Shown piece after piece: positions 54,299 through 64,000 of a stretch of 64,000 nucleotides of DNA. Both the position numbers and the translations under genes were made by a program. The stretch is from assembly GCA_900491605.1 (NCBI GenBank), contig UESW01004827.1, positions 299,119-363,118 of the forward strand. The letters run 5' to 3'. The notes under the pieces were generated by a model, which searched no databases, had not been told where the DNA came from, and was given only the letters and a program-made list of their open reading frames with translations. The stretch's first letter is position 1. Every line of letters starts with the position of its first letter. The DNA comes from Calamus simplicifolius (lineage: Eukaryota; Streptophyta; Magnoliopsida; Arecales; Arecaceae).

Positions 54299-55204
54299 TT
54301 ATTGCTCCATCATTTCTGATAGAGGCTTACGTAAATATTGCCTGAATGTGAGTTGAGTCTCTTGCTCAACTCCCACTGCATTTGACATTTGCTCCATATC
54401 ATCTAATCGGTCTATGTCAATTTGTGGTTTTTGAGTTTCACTAATCTCAATATTTCTTTCACTGCTCTTTCTTAGAAAAATCTCATTCTTTAGGAATATG
54501 GCATGCCTTAAGACAAAAACCTTTTGCTCGAGTGGATGGTAAAAGTAGTATCCTTTTATTTCTTTGGGATACCCCACAAAATTACACTTGTCGGATCTAG
54601 CTCCCAGCTTGTCCGACTCATTACGCTTTACATAAGTGTAGCAACCCCAAATTCTTACATGACTAAGGGTTGGTTTCTTTCCACACCATATCTCATAGGG
54701 AGTGGAGCTGACCGACTTAGACGGAACTCAGTTTAGAGTGTATTCGGCTGTGCGTAGGGCATAACCCCAAAACATTTTTGGAATATTTGCAAGGCTCATT
54801 ATTGATCGCACCATATCTAATAATGTGTGATTTCTCCTTTCTGATACACCATTATGCTGTAGCGTACCAGGAGGAGTCCACTGAGAGAGAATCTCATTCT
54901 CCTTCAAATATTCTAAGAACTCATGGCTTAGGTATTCCCCACCTCGATCTAATCGAAGTATCTTAATACTTCTGCCACTTTGTTTTTCTATCTCGAATAT
55001 GAATTCTTTGAACTTTTCAAAGGCTTTAGATTTGTGCTTCATCAGATATACATAACCATACCTGCTATGGTCATCTATAAATGTAATGAAGTAAGAAAAA
55101 CCTTCTATTTCCTGAATATTGATAGGACCACATATATTCGAATGTACTAGTCCTAAACATTCAGTTGCTCGCTTACCCTTTTTAGTAAGGGATGACTTAG
55201 TCAT
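54299..55204 (-). pseudogene. Angela integrase
   Basis: The core starts LGLVHSNICGPINI; the first catalytic Asp (HTD/HSD in active copies) is Asn. ILRLDRGGEYLSHEFLEYLK and NGVSERRNHTLLDMVRSIMS keep the second Asp and the Glu. MFWGYALRTAEYTLN follows, then a frameshift and the C-terminal part up to GYPKEIKGYYFYHPLEQKVF (54577-54299). Confidence 0.88.
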
Positions 55205-55243
55205 TTTGCCACGTAAGCACGACTCACATTCCTCAAACGATTT

Positions 55244-55867
55244 TCAATCGAATGAGCCCAAGTAGCCATCCTTATGTAACTTGGTTAAACGTGTTTCATT
55301 TACATGGCCTAAACGACAGTGCCATAGGAATGAGTTCTTAGAATTATTTGATATTAATTTCTTAGTTTCTACATTGAGAATAGGGCATTGTAAATTCAAA
55401 ACATAAATCCCGTTGAACATTTCAGCAGAACCAAAGAATATTTTATTTTTAAAAATTAAAATTTCTTTATTTCCAATTTCAAATGTATATCCATCATTTA
55501 CAAGACATGAAATGGAAATAATATTCTTTGTTATGTTTGGAACATAGTAACAATTATTAAGCTCCATTACAAGCCCAGTGGGCAAAAACAAAGAACAAGA
55601 TCCTATAACTAAAGCAACAACCTTTGCTCCATTTCCCATGCGCAGGATCACTTCATTTTTTTCCAACTTTCTACTGCTTCTTATCATCTGTATATTAATA
55701 CAAATATGAGATCTACAACCGGTATCCAATACCCAAGTGGAATAAGAAGTAACAGAAGAAAATATCTCAATCATAAATATAGATATGTATGTTTCTTTTC
55801 TTTCAGGGTAGCCAGATATTCTTTGCAGTTTCGCTTCTAGTGCCCTTCCTTGCCACAGAAGTGACAC
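55244..55867 (-). pseudogene. Angela protease and GAG-pre-integrase
   Basis: STWVLDTGCRSHICINIQ holds the DTG catalytic triad intact. VILRMGNGAKVVALVIGSCS and LNNCYYVPNITKNIISISCL complete the domain. SFLWHCRLGHVNETRLTKLH begins the zinc-binding region; its Cys pair lies in the stop-interrupted stretch before 55204. Confidence 0.85.
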
Positions 55868-56596
55868 TTCCCCTTGGCTACTTTGTTTTTCTTAATGCCC
55901 TTATTTGGTTTAGTTGCCTTGGCCTTTTGGACCTTATTCTTCTTTGGCCGCTTCTTACGAGCGCCAGAGGACTCCACGACCATAACCTGCCCTTTTTCTT
56001 TTTTAATGTTGGGCTCGGCATTCGTCGGCATATTCGTGAGCTCAGGTAGAGAAGTCTCTAGCTTGTTCATGTTGAAATTAAAAACAAACTGCGAATAGCT
56101 GGGAGGTAATGACTGTAGAACCAAGTCAATACTTAGTTCATGATCCATCACAAAACCCAATCGTGCTAACTTCTCAATTAGATTGATCATTTTCAGTACG
56201 TGGGCACCCACTGATGAATCCTCAGTCATTTTGCACTGAAACAACTCTTTAGAAGTTTGAAACCTCTCATATCGAGACTGTGCACTAAACAACTCTTGCA
56301 AGTACATCAAAATCTCCTGAGCATTCATATGCTCATGCTGTTTCTGAAGATCAGGTGACATCGAGGCCAACATCAAACATGTGGCCATGTCTTCAGCATC
56401 TTTATACTGGCTGTATGCCACATGAACCTCAGTCGGAGCATTGGCTGGTGGGACCTCCGATGCAACCTCATCTAGGACAAAAAGAATTTTTTTCAGATCG
56501 GAGAACGATCCTTACATTACTTAGCCAATCAGGGAAGTTGAGTCCAGTCAATTTGTTGGATTCTAAAATATTCCTAAAGTTGATGTTTACACTCAT
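55837..56596 (-). pseudogene. Angela gag
   Basis: Starts at ATG 56596 (MSVNINFRNILESNKLTGLN, FPDWLSNVRIVLRS). A frameshift in an A run near 56490 interrupts it. From 56421: YSQYKDAEDMATCLMLASMS, PDLQKQHEHMNAQEILMYLQ, ELFSAQSRYERFQTSKELFQ and LPPSYSQFVFNFNMNKLETS. A Lys-rich stretch and the zinc knuckle start CHFCGKEGH follow, with a stop in place of the next Trp. Confidence 0.88.
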
Positions 56597-57134
56597 GGTT
56601 TCTCTGATAACCTACATAAAATTAGAACGAGTCAATTACTATGAATACTAATCACCAACTTAATATGGTAATTCTAGATTTTAATTAAGTTAGTTTCTTC
56701 CACTATTTTATCAAGGTTAATAGCCCTCTCTATTAATCTCGAGAAATTGGCATTCAATTTCCTTAGTGGGCTAGGATCCTCATTTGAGTTACCTTAACCT
56801 TGGCTTTGGCATAACAAATATCGGTAAGCCAAATTTGGTAGATTATCATCAATCACATCTAATATGACTCCTAAATCATTTAGGGGACATTGCCTTGTCA
56901 ATTACATCCATATGTGATCACCCTAAAGTTTGCCTCTAGATTAGACTGACCCTGACTTTGGCCAATTATGCCAGCTAATCTAGTTAAGTCAACCCATTAT
57001 TCCACAATCAACTCCTCATAAGTACACTCGACCTTGGCTTTGGCACGACAAATCTCATGACCTAATGATTTTGTATCATGTGAACAATGGAAGGCTTATG
57101 ACTTAATATTCGTGGAGGGATTTAGCACATATAG
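56597..57134 (-). other. Angela leader region, part 1
   Basis: Non-coding leader between gag and the hAT insertion. AT-rich, with several copies of a 'cctTGGCTTTGGCAyrACAAAT' type phrase about 220 bp apart (56801, 57028). Confidence 0.5.
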
Positions 57135-57142
57135 GTTCCATC

Positions 57143-58232
57143 TAGGGGTGCAACTTGGGCCGGGTTCAACCCGAACCCGGTCCGCAGAACCCGATTTGCA
57201 GCAGTACTCAAAATCTAATTTGCTTAACCCGAACCCGAAGGATCCGGGTTGAACCCGGACCGATTTACAACTTGGGCCGGGTTAGGGTTGCAGTCAACCT
57301 GAACCCGAGAAAACCCAAACCCGCAAAGCCACAAGCAGCAGGCCCACTGGTGTTGTGGAAGTGATGATTTAGCCTTGTTTGTTAGGTTTAAAGTATGTAG
57401 AGCTGACAATAGTTTTGTGGAAGTGATGATTCTTGGTATGAACATTCCATCAGAATCTTCATTACCTTTTAAAATGAGCAATATACCTTTAACCATTGCA
57501 TTTTATCATGTAATGTTGGTGGGCCAAACTAGTATCTTTATTTTTTTAAATTATCTTCTTTGAGATATTTATAACTTCTAATATGAAGTTTGCCAAAATT
57601 TTATGAAAGCATCTGAGAAGAGGTGATGAGCAGAAAACTAAAACATCTAGGAAGAGGTGATGAGTAAAAAATCAGAGAGCTTTGGATGTCGAATGCAGTC
57701 TCGCTATTTGGAAAAGATCTCTCATACCAAACTTATGTGGTCTTCTAACTGGCTCTTTATATCGTTTTAATATTTTCTGCTTCCGAAGGATAAAGGTGAC
57801 TTCATCAATGCATATGGTGGCTATTGAAATGTTATGCAACATTTGAATTACTTTGAATATGTTTTGGTTTAAGAATGTACTTTTTTTTGTTTAGTCTTAT
57901 GTAAAATATGTATATTTTTAGACATAATTTGAAATGTGAAGCTTGTTTATTTCAAACTTCAGCTTGTTTGTACAATATAAAGCTTATTTGTTTCAAACTT
58001 TAGCTTATTTGTGCAATGTTAAGCTTGTTTGTTTTAGATTGTCATATATATATTTTTTCTATCAACCCGAATTCCAACCCGAAACTCAACCCGAACCCGA
58101 TTTTTAAAAATAGGGTTAGGGTTGAGGTTTTACAAATAGGGTTAGGGTTAGGGTTAGGGTGACATTTTATAAATAGGATTAGGGTTAGGGTTGAGGGAAA
58201 CCCGAGTTTCATAAGCCCGAGTTGCACCCTTA
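57143..58232. mobile_element. hAT-type non-autonomous element (1090 bp)
   Basis: Ends TAGGGGTGCAACTTGGGC and, read from the right, TAAGGGTGCAACTCGGGC. The 8-bp duplication GTTCCATC/GTCCCATC (57135-57142, 58233-58240) has one mismatch. Subterminal regions are full of AACCCGAACCCG words and, at the right, TTAGGG repeats. No transposase; the open frames 57155-57364 and 57224-57496 are repeat translations. Confidence 0.8.
58085..58200. repeat. Telomere-like TTAGGG repeats inside the hAT element
   Basis: GGGTTA units occur in three short runs (58112-58121, 58138-58160, 58175-58190), the longest with about 3.5 perfect TTAGGG units. Confidence 0.8.
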
Positions 58233-58240
58233 GTCCCATC

Positions 58241-59354
58241 TACATCTACAACATTTGTACTATGCTAGGTTACATATCCTAGATGTAGATTTTAGATTAA
58301 TCTCAATTAACCTTAATTTCATAAGATCCAATCTTATGATTGGGACTCCTAATCAAATTAGGATCCTGATCACTATCTAATTTAGGAACCCTAATTATGT
58401 GATCAAATCAATTGCTACCATCCTGATTAACCTTAATTAATTTAATCAATTAAGAGCTTTCCTTAACAATGGCCAGATCAGCTGATCAATGGGGTCCTAT
58501 TTAGCATATCCTTCGATCCCATTGAATGGGTTTTCCCAGGCAGCGAATGGAGCAATTAAAAACCATGATCAAACCTTTCTAGACACCAATGTAGTTAAGC
58601 CCAATTGATTAGATCAATTATGGGATCATAGGATCAAACAATGATAGGGCTAAGTCTAAGTTTCCTAAATCTTTATCATCTATTACATTTTATGATAACT
58701 ATAGATAAAGATCTAGCTAGGGTATTAGGATAAGAATTCTTAATTCAGATTTTAAATTTTCTTATCATTTAATTACATATTATGACATGTCGGTTTCACA
58801 TCCCATGTAAATCCTAATGTCTCTAACAAACCCTAATCATATTCTTGTCATGATAAGATTTTAGATTCAAAATATAAAATTTTATATTCCATATGATTAC
58901 ATTTAATCACAATCTTATCTTGATCAAAATATCCAAACTAAGTTTTCAATGTTCATTATCATAAGAATATCAGATCTTAGTCATATCAATAATCATGTTA
59001 AAATTAAATCCTAAACATGATTTCTAGGATTTCAGCATATAGTATCTATCATGCATAAATAATAATTACTATTTTAACATGACACATATATGATTATATC
59101 TAAATTAATTATTTATTATCATATAATAAATCTTTATCTCTGATATCATATATCAAATTATTCTAATTTAACATGATAATGAACATGCATAAATCTAAAT
59201 AATATTGTTTATCATCAAATAATAAACATTTTATTATATTTTAGATTTATTATCAACATATGAAAACTCTTCATGATTTTAAGCATAATAAAAACTCATA
59301 TTATGAATCATATTGACTCAAGTATCCTATCAGATTAATGAATCTGTAGCCTAA
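58241..59354 (-). other. Angela leader region, part 2
   Basis: Very AT-rich non-coding sequence up to the PBS, with no open frame. Confidence 0.5.
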
Positions 59355-59370
59355 GGTGGCTCTGATACCA
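59355..59370 (-). promoter_or_regulatory. Primer-binding site, initiator-Met tRNA
   Basis: Minus strand TGGTATCAGAGCCACC, one base inside the 5' LTR. The first 12-13 bases complement the 3' end of plant initiator tRNA-Met. Confidence 0.92.
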
Positions 59371-59371
59371 C

Positions 59372-61360
59372 TATTGGGAATTATTTATTCTAGATATGAA
59401 TCAAATTCATGAAATATACAAGAAGATATAATATAAAATTTCCGATGCCCAGATCCTTAAGAACATATTCATTAAATCTCAAATAAAATCTAAAATATTA
59501 GATTTATTCATACCTGAGTCCTTTATCGATGTAGAAAAGGATGAAGCTGGTGAATCCTCTGCCACTAGCCGTTTACGTGTTCGGCCTTTAACGGTGATCA
59601 ACGCGGAGAAGAGTGGATGAAGACCTTCAAGGTATGAAGATGATACTTCGGAAGAGAGGGGTGCTAGCGTCTCTTGAATCCCTTATAGAAATACAGAAGA
59701 TATCTCTGAAGATTTAAAAGAGGTATGAAGATGATACTTCGGAAGAGAGGGGTGCTAGCGTCTTTTGAATCCCTTATAGAAATACAGAAGATATCTCTGA
59801 AGATTTAAAAGATCTAATCTTTTTCTTCTCATTGCTCATACTTCCTAGGAAAAAGGAACCTATAGGGTGAGAAAAAACGTTCCAAGGGAGAAGAAGAGAC
59901 CTCTTGTCCCATTCTCATGGTAATGTCATGGTAACGTTAATCCAAATGTCACAATCTCAGCCTTTGAAATAAGGAGTTAGTTATCTCATAACTACATGCC
60001 TCAATTTGTACGTGTTCATCATCGAACCGTAGAGATTCATCATGCCTCATCTCATGGGCATGATTCCATCTTCACATGGCTGGGATTGGCCATCCATACC
60101 CGAATAATCAGAGCCATCCATCACATGGATCAAGTCATATTTTGGTATTCAATTATTTATTCGCCATATGCACAAATAATTTCTCCTTAACATTCCTTCT
60201 ACTATAATGAATCATATCCATTATTATTTTATCTTCTTTAAATTGGGTCTCACCCAATTATTTAATTGATCATCTTATTTGAATTAAATTAAATTTAATT
60301 CTCATTTTAATTCATCCAAAATTCTCCTTAATGCGTATGACCCATTAGGCCCTTTAACATGTTGGCAATAATCATGTCCTAATCATAGACCGTAGGAATG
60401 ATTGGACAACTCTTTGTCCAAGTCAACAACATGATTATAGATCATGAGAGGCCTCTAACAAAGCATCATGACCACCAACTGCTAAAGGTTTTATTGACGT
60501 GACCATCAACACCTGTCAATGAATAGTTACCGTATGATCAAATCCTTTCATCACATATCCCAGATCAATCAGTGGTATGGAATGTGTCAACCCTATAATT
60601 GATCTTTGTTTACTTGATCTCAGAAAAAATTGACTCATATGAATTAGAACTTCGAAATCATTTCGAATTCCAACTCAACCTTGCAAGGATTTAACAATCA
60701 ATTTAATCCATCAAGTGGCCATGGGATATAACCCTTTCTATCAAGGGAGACGAATCCTATCTTGATCAAACACCATCTTCATGTGTTTCATGTCATACCC
60801 AATCGACACCATATTTGTCACCCGTGGCTAGAGCGACGTTTGGATGCCATCAAAGCATGACATTCCACGCATGAGATGCAATGAAGATCTCAAGTCAAAG
60901 GATCACTCACACCACCGTCATTTAGAGATTAACAATCGACACTATATAGAATATCCATCTGGGATCTTTGTACGGGTCATCCAATGCATCGTTACAATAA
61001 CGAGCATCCACACACCTATCCAAGTATCTTCATACTTCAGCTTGTGAAATCAGCTGCTCACCCCAAGGGTGAGGATATGCAATATGTGCCAGTCTCACGG
61101 TGTTCGATGGTGTCCAGTCCCATCTACACATCGACTAGGGAAGTTTAAAGAATCGAACCATAACGTGCAATTTGAATCTCACAATTTGTAATCTCTATTA
61201 CAAATTCCGTATGCACGATTCATATTCTTTTGGACTTTATCTTACATACATATATTCAAATAAAAGACATCTGAATAGATAAAGAAACTATTTTATTTGA
61301 TTTGTATTCATAGAATGTATACAGCTTTCAATCCAATTGGATCTAGGGCATACACTAACA
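59372..61360 (-). repeat. Angela 5' LTR (1989 bp)
   Basis: Reads TATTGGGAATTATTT at the left (TG mutated to TA) and ends CATACACTAACA. Contains a 91-bp tandem duplication (59630-59720, 59721-59811) absent from its partner. Confidence 0.92.
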
Positions 61361-61384
61361 ATTTCATGTTTATTTTGTTGTGCC

Positions 61385-61850
61385 AGTGTTAGAAGAAAAA
61401 GTTTTATAAGACAACTATAAGATCATCTGTGCTTTATGGCATGAAATATTGGGCAATTAAAAAATGCACGTACATAAGATGAATGTGGTGGAAATAAGAA
61501 TGTTAAGATAGATGAGTGGCAATACAAAAAAAAAAGAATAAGAAATGAAATTATTTATAAAAAGATAGAAGTAGCTCCCATCAAGAATAAATTAAGGGAA
61601 GGATGACTTAAATAGTTTGGACATGTTCAATGTAGATCTAGAGATGCATTTGTGCGAAAAAATGACTTGATACATGTAGAGAGGAAAAGAGGTAGAGGTA
61701 GATCGAAAATCACATAGAAGAAAATAATAAAGAAAGACTTAAAATTTTTGCATCTTACAAAAAAATATGATTCGGAACAGAGTTGAATGGAGAAAAAGGA
61801 TTCATGTAGCCAACTCTAACTAGTTTGGGATTAAGGCTTTGTCATTCTTG
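61385..61850 (+). mobile_element. LINE reverse-transcriptase C-terminal fragment
   Basis: The plus strand encodes, with stops and frameshifts, RRKSFIRQL, LYGMKYW, RIRNEIIYKKIEVAPIKNKL, FGHVQCRSRDAFVRKNDLIH, VERKRGRGRSKIT and KDLKFLHLTKKYDSEQS, ending in a GGGATTAAGGCTTTGTCATT tail. It is the C-terminal part of a plant LINE ORF2, better preserved than the two other fragments in the window. It starts beside the Angela target duplication; that the Angela element entered this LINE's flank is inference. Confidence 0.7.
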
Positions 61851-61859
61851 TTTAACGTT

Positions 61860-62165
61860 AGGAGGCATACCATATATCGATGTCATGCCATATGGTATTG
61901 GCTTGTATTATACCCACTAGGTCCGAGTACAAGTATGGGTACCAATACTTTAATTGTTGGCAAAAAGGATTAATTAGTTCATGATTTGTTGTATTGCCCT
62001 ATATCAATGCACATAGGCGTATTGTACTAGTACCGAACTAGTGCATATAGGGGGTACATCGAATATTAGTATGCCGAATTAAACCCCTATTGAGTGTACC
62101 AACAATATATTAATATAGTATTAGTATTATGTTCTAATACCGATATCGTGAACCTTGGTTGTATG
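61860..62165. repeat. Unclassified repeat-like stretch
   Basis: Contains CCATATGGTATTGG, GGTACCAATAC, GTACTAGTACCGAACTAGT and ends GTGAACCTTGGTTG. Similar TGGTACCA/ACCTTGG-style stretches occur at 41590-41800 and 45720-45840. No terminal repeats could be fixed. Confidence 0.35.
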
Positions 62166-64000
62166 AAAGCAATATTGGCATTTAGAAATTCTTATCTTTT
62201 TACAAATAACATAGCAAGAGAGCTTAATTTTCAATATTGGTTGGGTGATGCAAAAAGGAACTGGTTTAGGTCTTTGCTTCTTCATGATTATTAAAGAGGA
62301 ACTGATTGCTGATATTCATTGTACTCCGCAGTGTTGTTTATCTTCTCATGTTAAAATGATGGTGATTACATGAAGACAAGTTAATATGGATTTGGATTTC
62401 TGGATGAAATTTATTGAAAGAATTTAATAGTAGATAAACTAAAACAAGTTGTGGAAATCTATGGGGTATATCCATTGCAAACATACCTTTTGAGGCTTCC
62501 TGATATTTTTTGTAGAATAGCTAATAGAACTGTGTTAGAAGTTGTCAAACTGAATTAGAATATGGACAACTTGTGATTTTGCAATATTGCATATTGTTTA
62601 TGTTAATTATGCTGTTTCAAGGAAGAATTTATATGGAGTTTTTGATATGCAGGACTAATATGTCATACAATCCTAATGTGATTTCTTTCCTGGGGACATT
62701 AAATATTATTTCAATTGTCATGTTGACTTAATACAATCTTCTTATATATAAATCATCATTATTTTAGGTTAAAAAAAAAGGTTTTTGATTTTAAGCACCC
62801 TGTTGGTCTGCATGCTCCAATTTCCCATGGTCTGTTGTGCTACCTTAAATGCTAGTAAATTATGAAGTCCCATTACCTCCAATAAAGCCACCTCTTTATA
62901 TCATCATTTAGATTGCCCTCCCTAAAAAATTTCTGCAACAGTTATTTAGTGGTTCAAGAGTAGCATAATCAGGTTTTGCTGACATTATGCTGCCAGGTGG
63001 TATGATGAGACTTACTGCATTTTTTGGCCAGAAACAAGTGATTTGCTTTTTATGTTGACCTACGGAAACAAATGGTGATGGTTACTGACTTTCTGCAGAG
63101 ACTGATGTCCCTGTAAAGCCAACATGTGTGCGATGGCCCCTTCTAAGAACCACAAGCAAACATTAGGTTTATTTTTAGTTGGTTGTTTTTGCATAATTTG
63201 CTCTATGTTGTTGCCCTCTTTGTCTCCTAACTGTTACAAAATCTCCATGGCTATTCTGTGTTTTAATACATCAACCTTGCTGAAATTCCTATTTTATGTC
63301 ATGTGAAGTGTTTAACCTTGCCTTGCTTCATCTTATCGGCTTGATGAAAGCACAAGCACAATTCAAGAGGTACACATACCTTGCCAGTGGCCTATTGCTG
63401 TCTCATGTTGATGGCACTGCCATAGGTCTCATAGAGTAAAATACTGCACAAAAAGGGAAGCTGAATCTGCAACTCTCTGCTCCAAAATGACTTGTTTAAG
63501 CATTTTATTGGGAATTGAGAAAAAAATGAAAGAACTCAAATACTGATGTTGTTCTACATACAATGATGGTTATTAGGATCAAGCACCTTTAAGTAGGGGC
63601 ATTCCAGGATTATCATTTCAAATAGCATTGATCAATGAAACGTCAACTGTTGCATCAAATTTTTGGTTTTTCTCCTTGTCTGTGAAATTCTAGTAGTTGA
63701 ATGGTTTTAACCTTCTTGAAAGCAACTTTAGACTGTCAAGATCATGAACATGAGTATGGGACGTGCTATAGAATAGCTTTTTATCATGAGTTCATAAAAA
63801 ATGGTCATTTTAATGTCAAATGGTGACATGAGCATTTGTAAGTAATAAATGGGGACCCAAATTCAATGGTTTGCATTTCTTTGACTTCTTGATGTTTGGT
63901 TTACTAGTACATTTATAGCAATGTTTGTTTGATTAAATGGGTTCTAAAGTGATCTTTTCTTACAGAGCAGGCAATTAAAAACTTGTAATGATTGTCTTAT
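62166..64000 (+). other. PIAL intron 11, last part in window
   Basis: T-rich intron-like sequence. I searched it by eye for the SP-RING exon (CPIS, CKHxQCFD, WRCPHC patterns) and found none. The window ends just after a TTTTCTTACAG (63957-63967) that could be an acceptor, but the following bases do not continue PIAL in the required phase. Confidence 0.5.

Larger units (their letters stand above)
50729..61360 (-). mobile_element. Angela/BARE-type Copia retrotransposon, complete
   Basis: LTRs 50729-52626 (3') and 59372-61360 (5'), with a perfect 5-bp duplication ATTTC at 50724-50728 and 61361-61365. PBS 59355-59370, PPT 52627-52637. Minus-strand gag (56596-55837), protease, integrase, RT and RNase H (to 52641) are in Copia order. 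The RT sequence (QRSIYGLKQASRSWNIRFDK, LGEAAYILGIKIYRDR), long LTRs and initiator-Met PBS fit the Angela lineage. The leader between PBS and gag is unusually long (2.7 kb), 1.1 kb of it a hAT insertion. It sits in intron 11 of PIAL, opposite to the gene. Frameshifts and two changed catalytic residues make it inactive. Confidence 0.93.

Noticed and set aside
58085..58200. Fossil telomere or chromosome-fusion point
   Set aside because: The TTAGGG runs are only a few units long and lie within a hAT element that has its own target duplication.
60844..61047. 67-aa open frame similar to those at 52049-52312 and 5331-5558
   Set aside because: All three are the same LTR sequence of the Angela family; similarity reflects the repeat, not a protein.
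63957..64000. Possible PIAL exon 12 after the acceptor-like TTTTCTTACAG at the window end
   Set aside because: In the phase left by exon 11 the sequence hits a stop or gives no PIAL-like residues; too short to judge.

Overview
The window reads as nuclear DNA of a plant, probably a monocot. It is AT-rich with long introns and is packed with nested Ty3/Gypsy and Ty1/Copia retrotransposons of lineages typical of large monocot genomes (Tat, Sirevirus, Angela/BARE). A palm is my best guess, but that is inference. I see no bacterial, organellar or CRISPR features and no complete tRNA or rRNA gene.

Left part (1-29.1 kb). The 3' end of a Gypsy LTR (1-941) is followed by AT-rich DNA with a Tourist/Harbinger MITE (2356-2804). 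Next comes one minus-strand Tat-lineage Gypsy element (4392-29119). Its 3' LTR (left) was split by an Angela-type solo LTR (5030-8073, TSD CTTAG), which itself received a hAT MITE (6089-6690, TSD GTCAAGGG). Its reverse transcriptase was split by a complete Sirevirus Copia (15330-25522, TSD GCATG). Between the Tat pol and its 3' LTR lie a 48-bp minisatellite and a decayed antisense gene (plus strand, 8812-11005) with two convincing introns.

Middle (29.1-37.4 kb). A complete but decayed Copia (29482-35632, TSD CAGTT) lacks the usual initiator-Met tRNA binding site. Instead it has a 16-bp sequence beside the 5' LTR that is exactly complementary to a site inside that LTR, about 31 nt downstream of a TATA-like motif; this is a candidate self-priming arrangement. 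A hAT-like element, a LINE 3' end and a long TA microsatellite follow.

Right part (37.4-64 kb). The only host gene I can support is on the plus strand: a PIAL1/PIAL2-type SUMO ligase (a PIAS relative implicated in transcriptional silencing). Eleven exons encode about 314 N-terminal residues. The SP-RING exon is not in the window, so intron 11 exceeds 14.5 kb. Its introns hold LINE ends, hAT MITEs, a palindrome of more than 1 kb, a SINE-like and a TRIM-like element, and a complete Angela Copia (50729-61360, TSD ATTTC) carrying another hAT element (57143-58232).

All retrotransposon proteins are broken by stops or frameshifts, and several catalytic residues were lost, mostly by changes that look like G-to-A transitions, as expected for old methylated copies. 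Boundaries supported by TSDs, PBS and PPT are the firmest calls; lineage names rest on motifs and layout read by eye.
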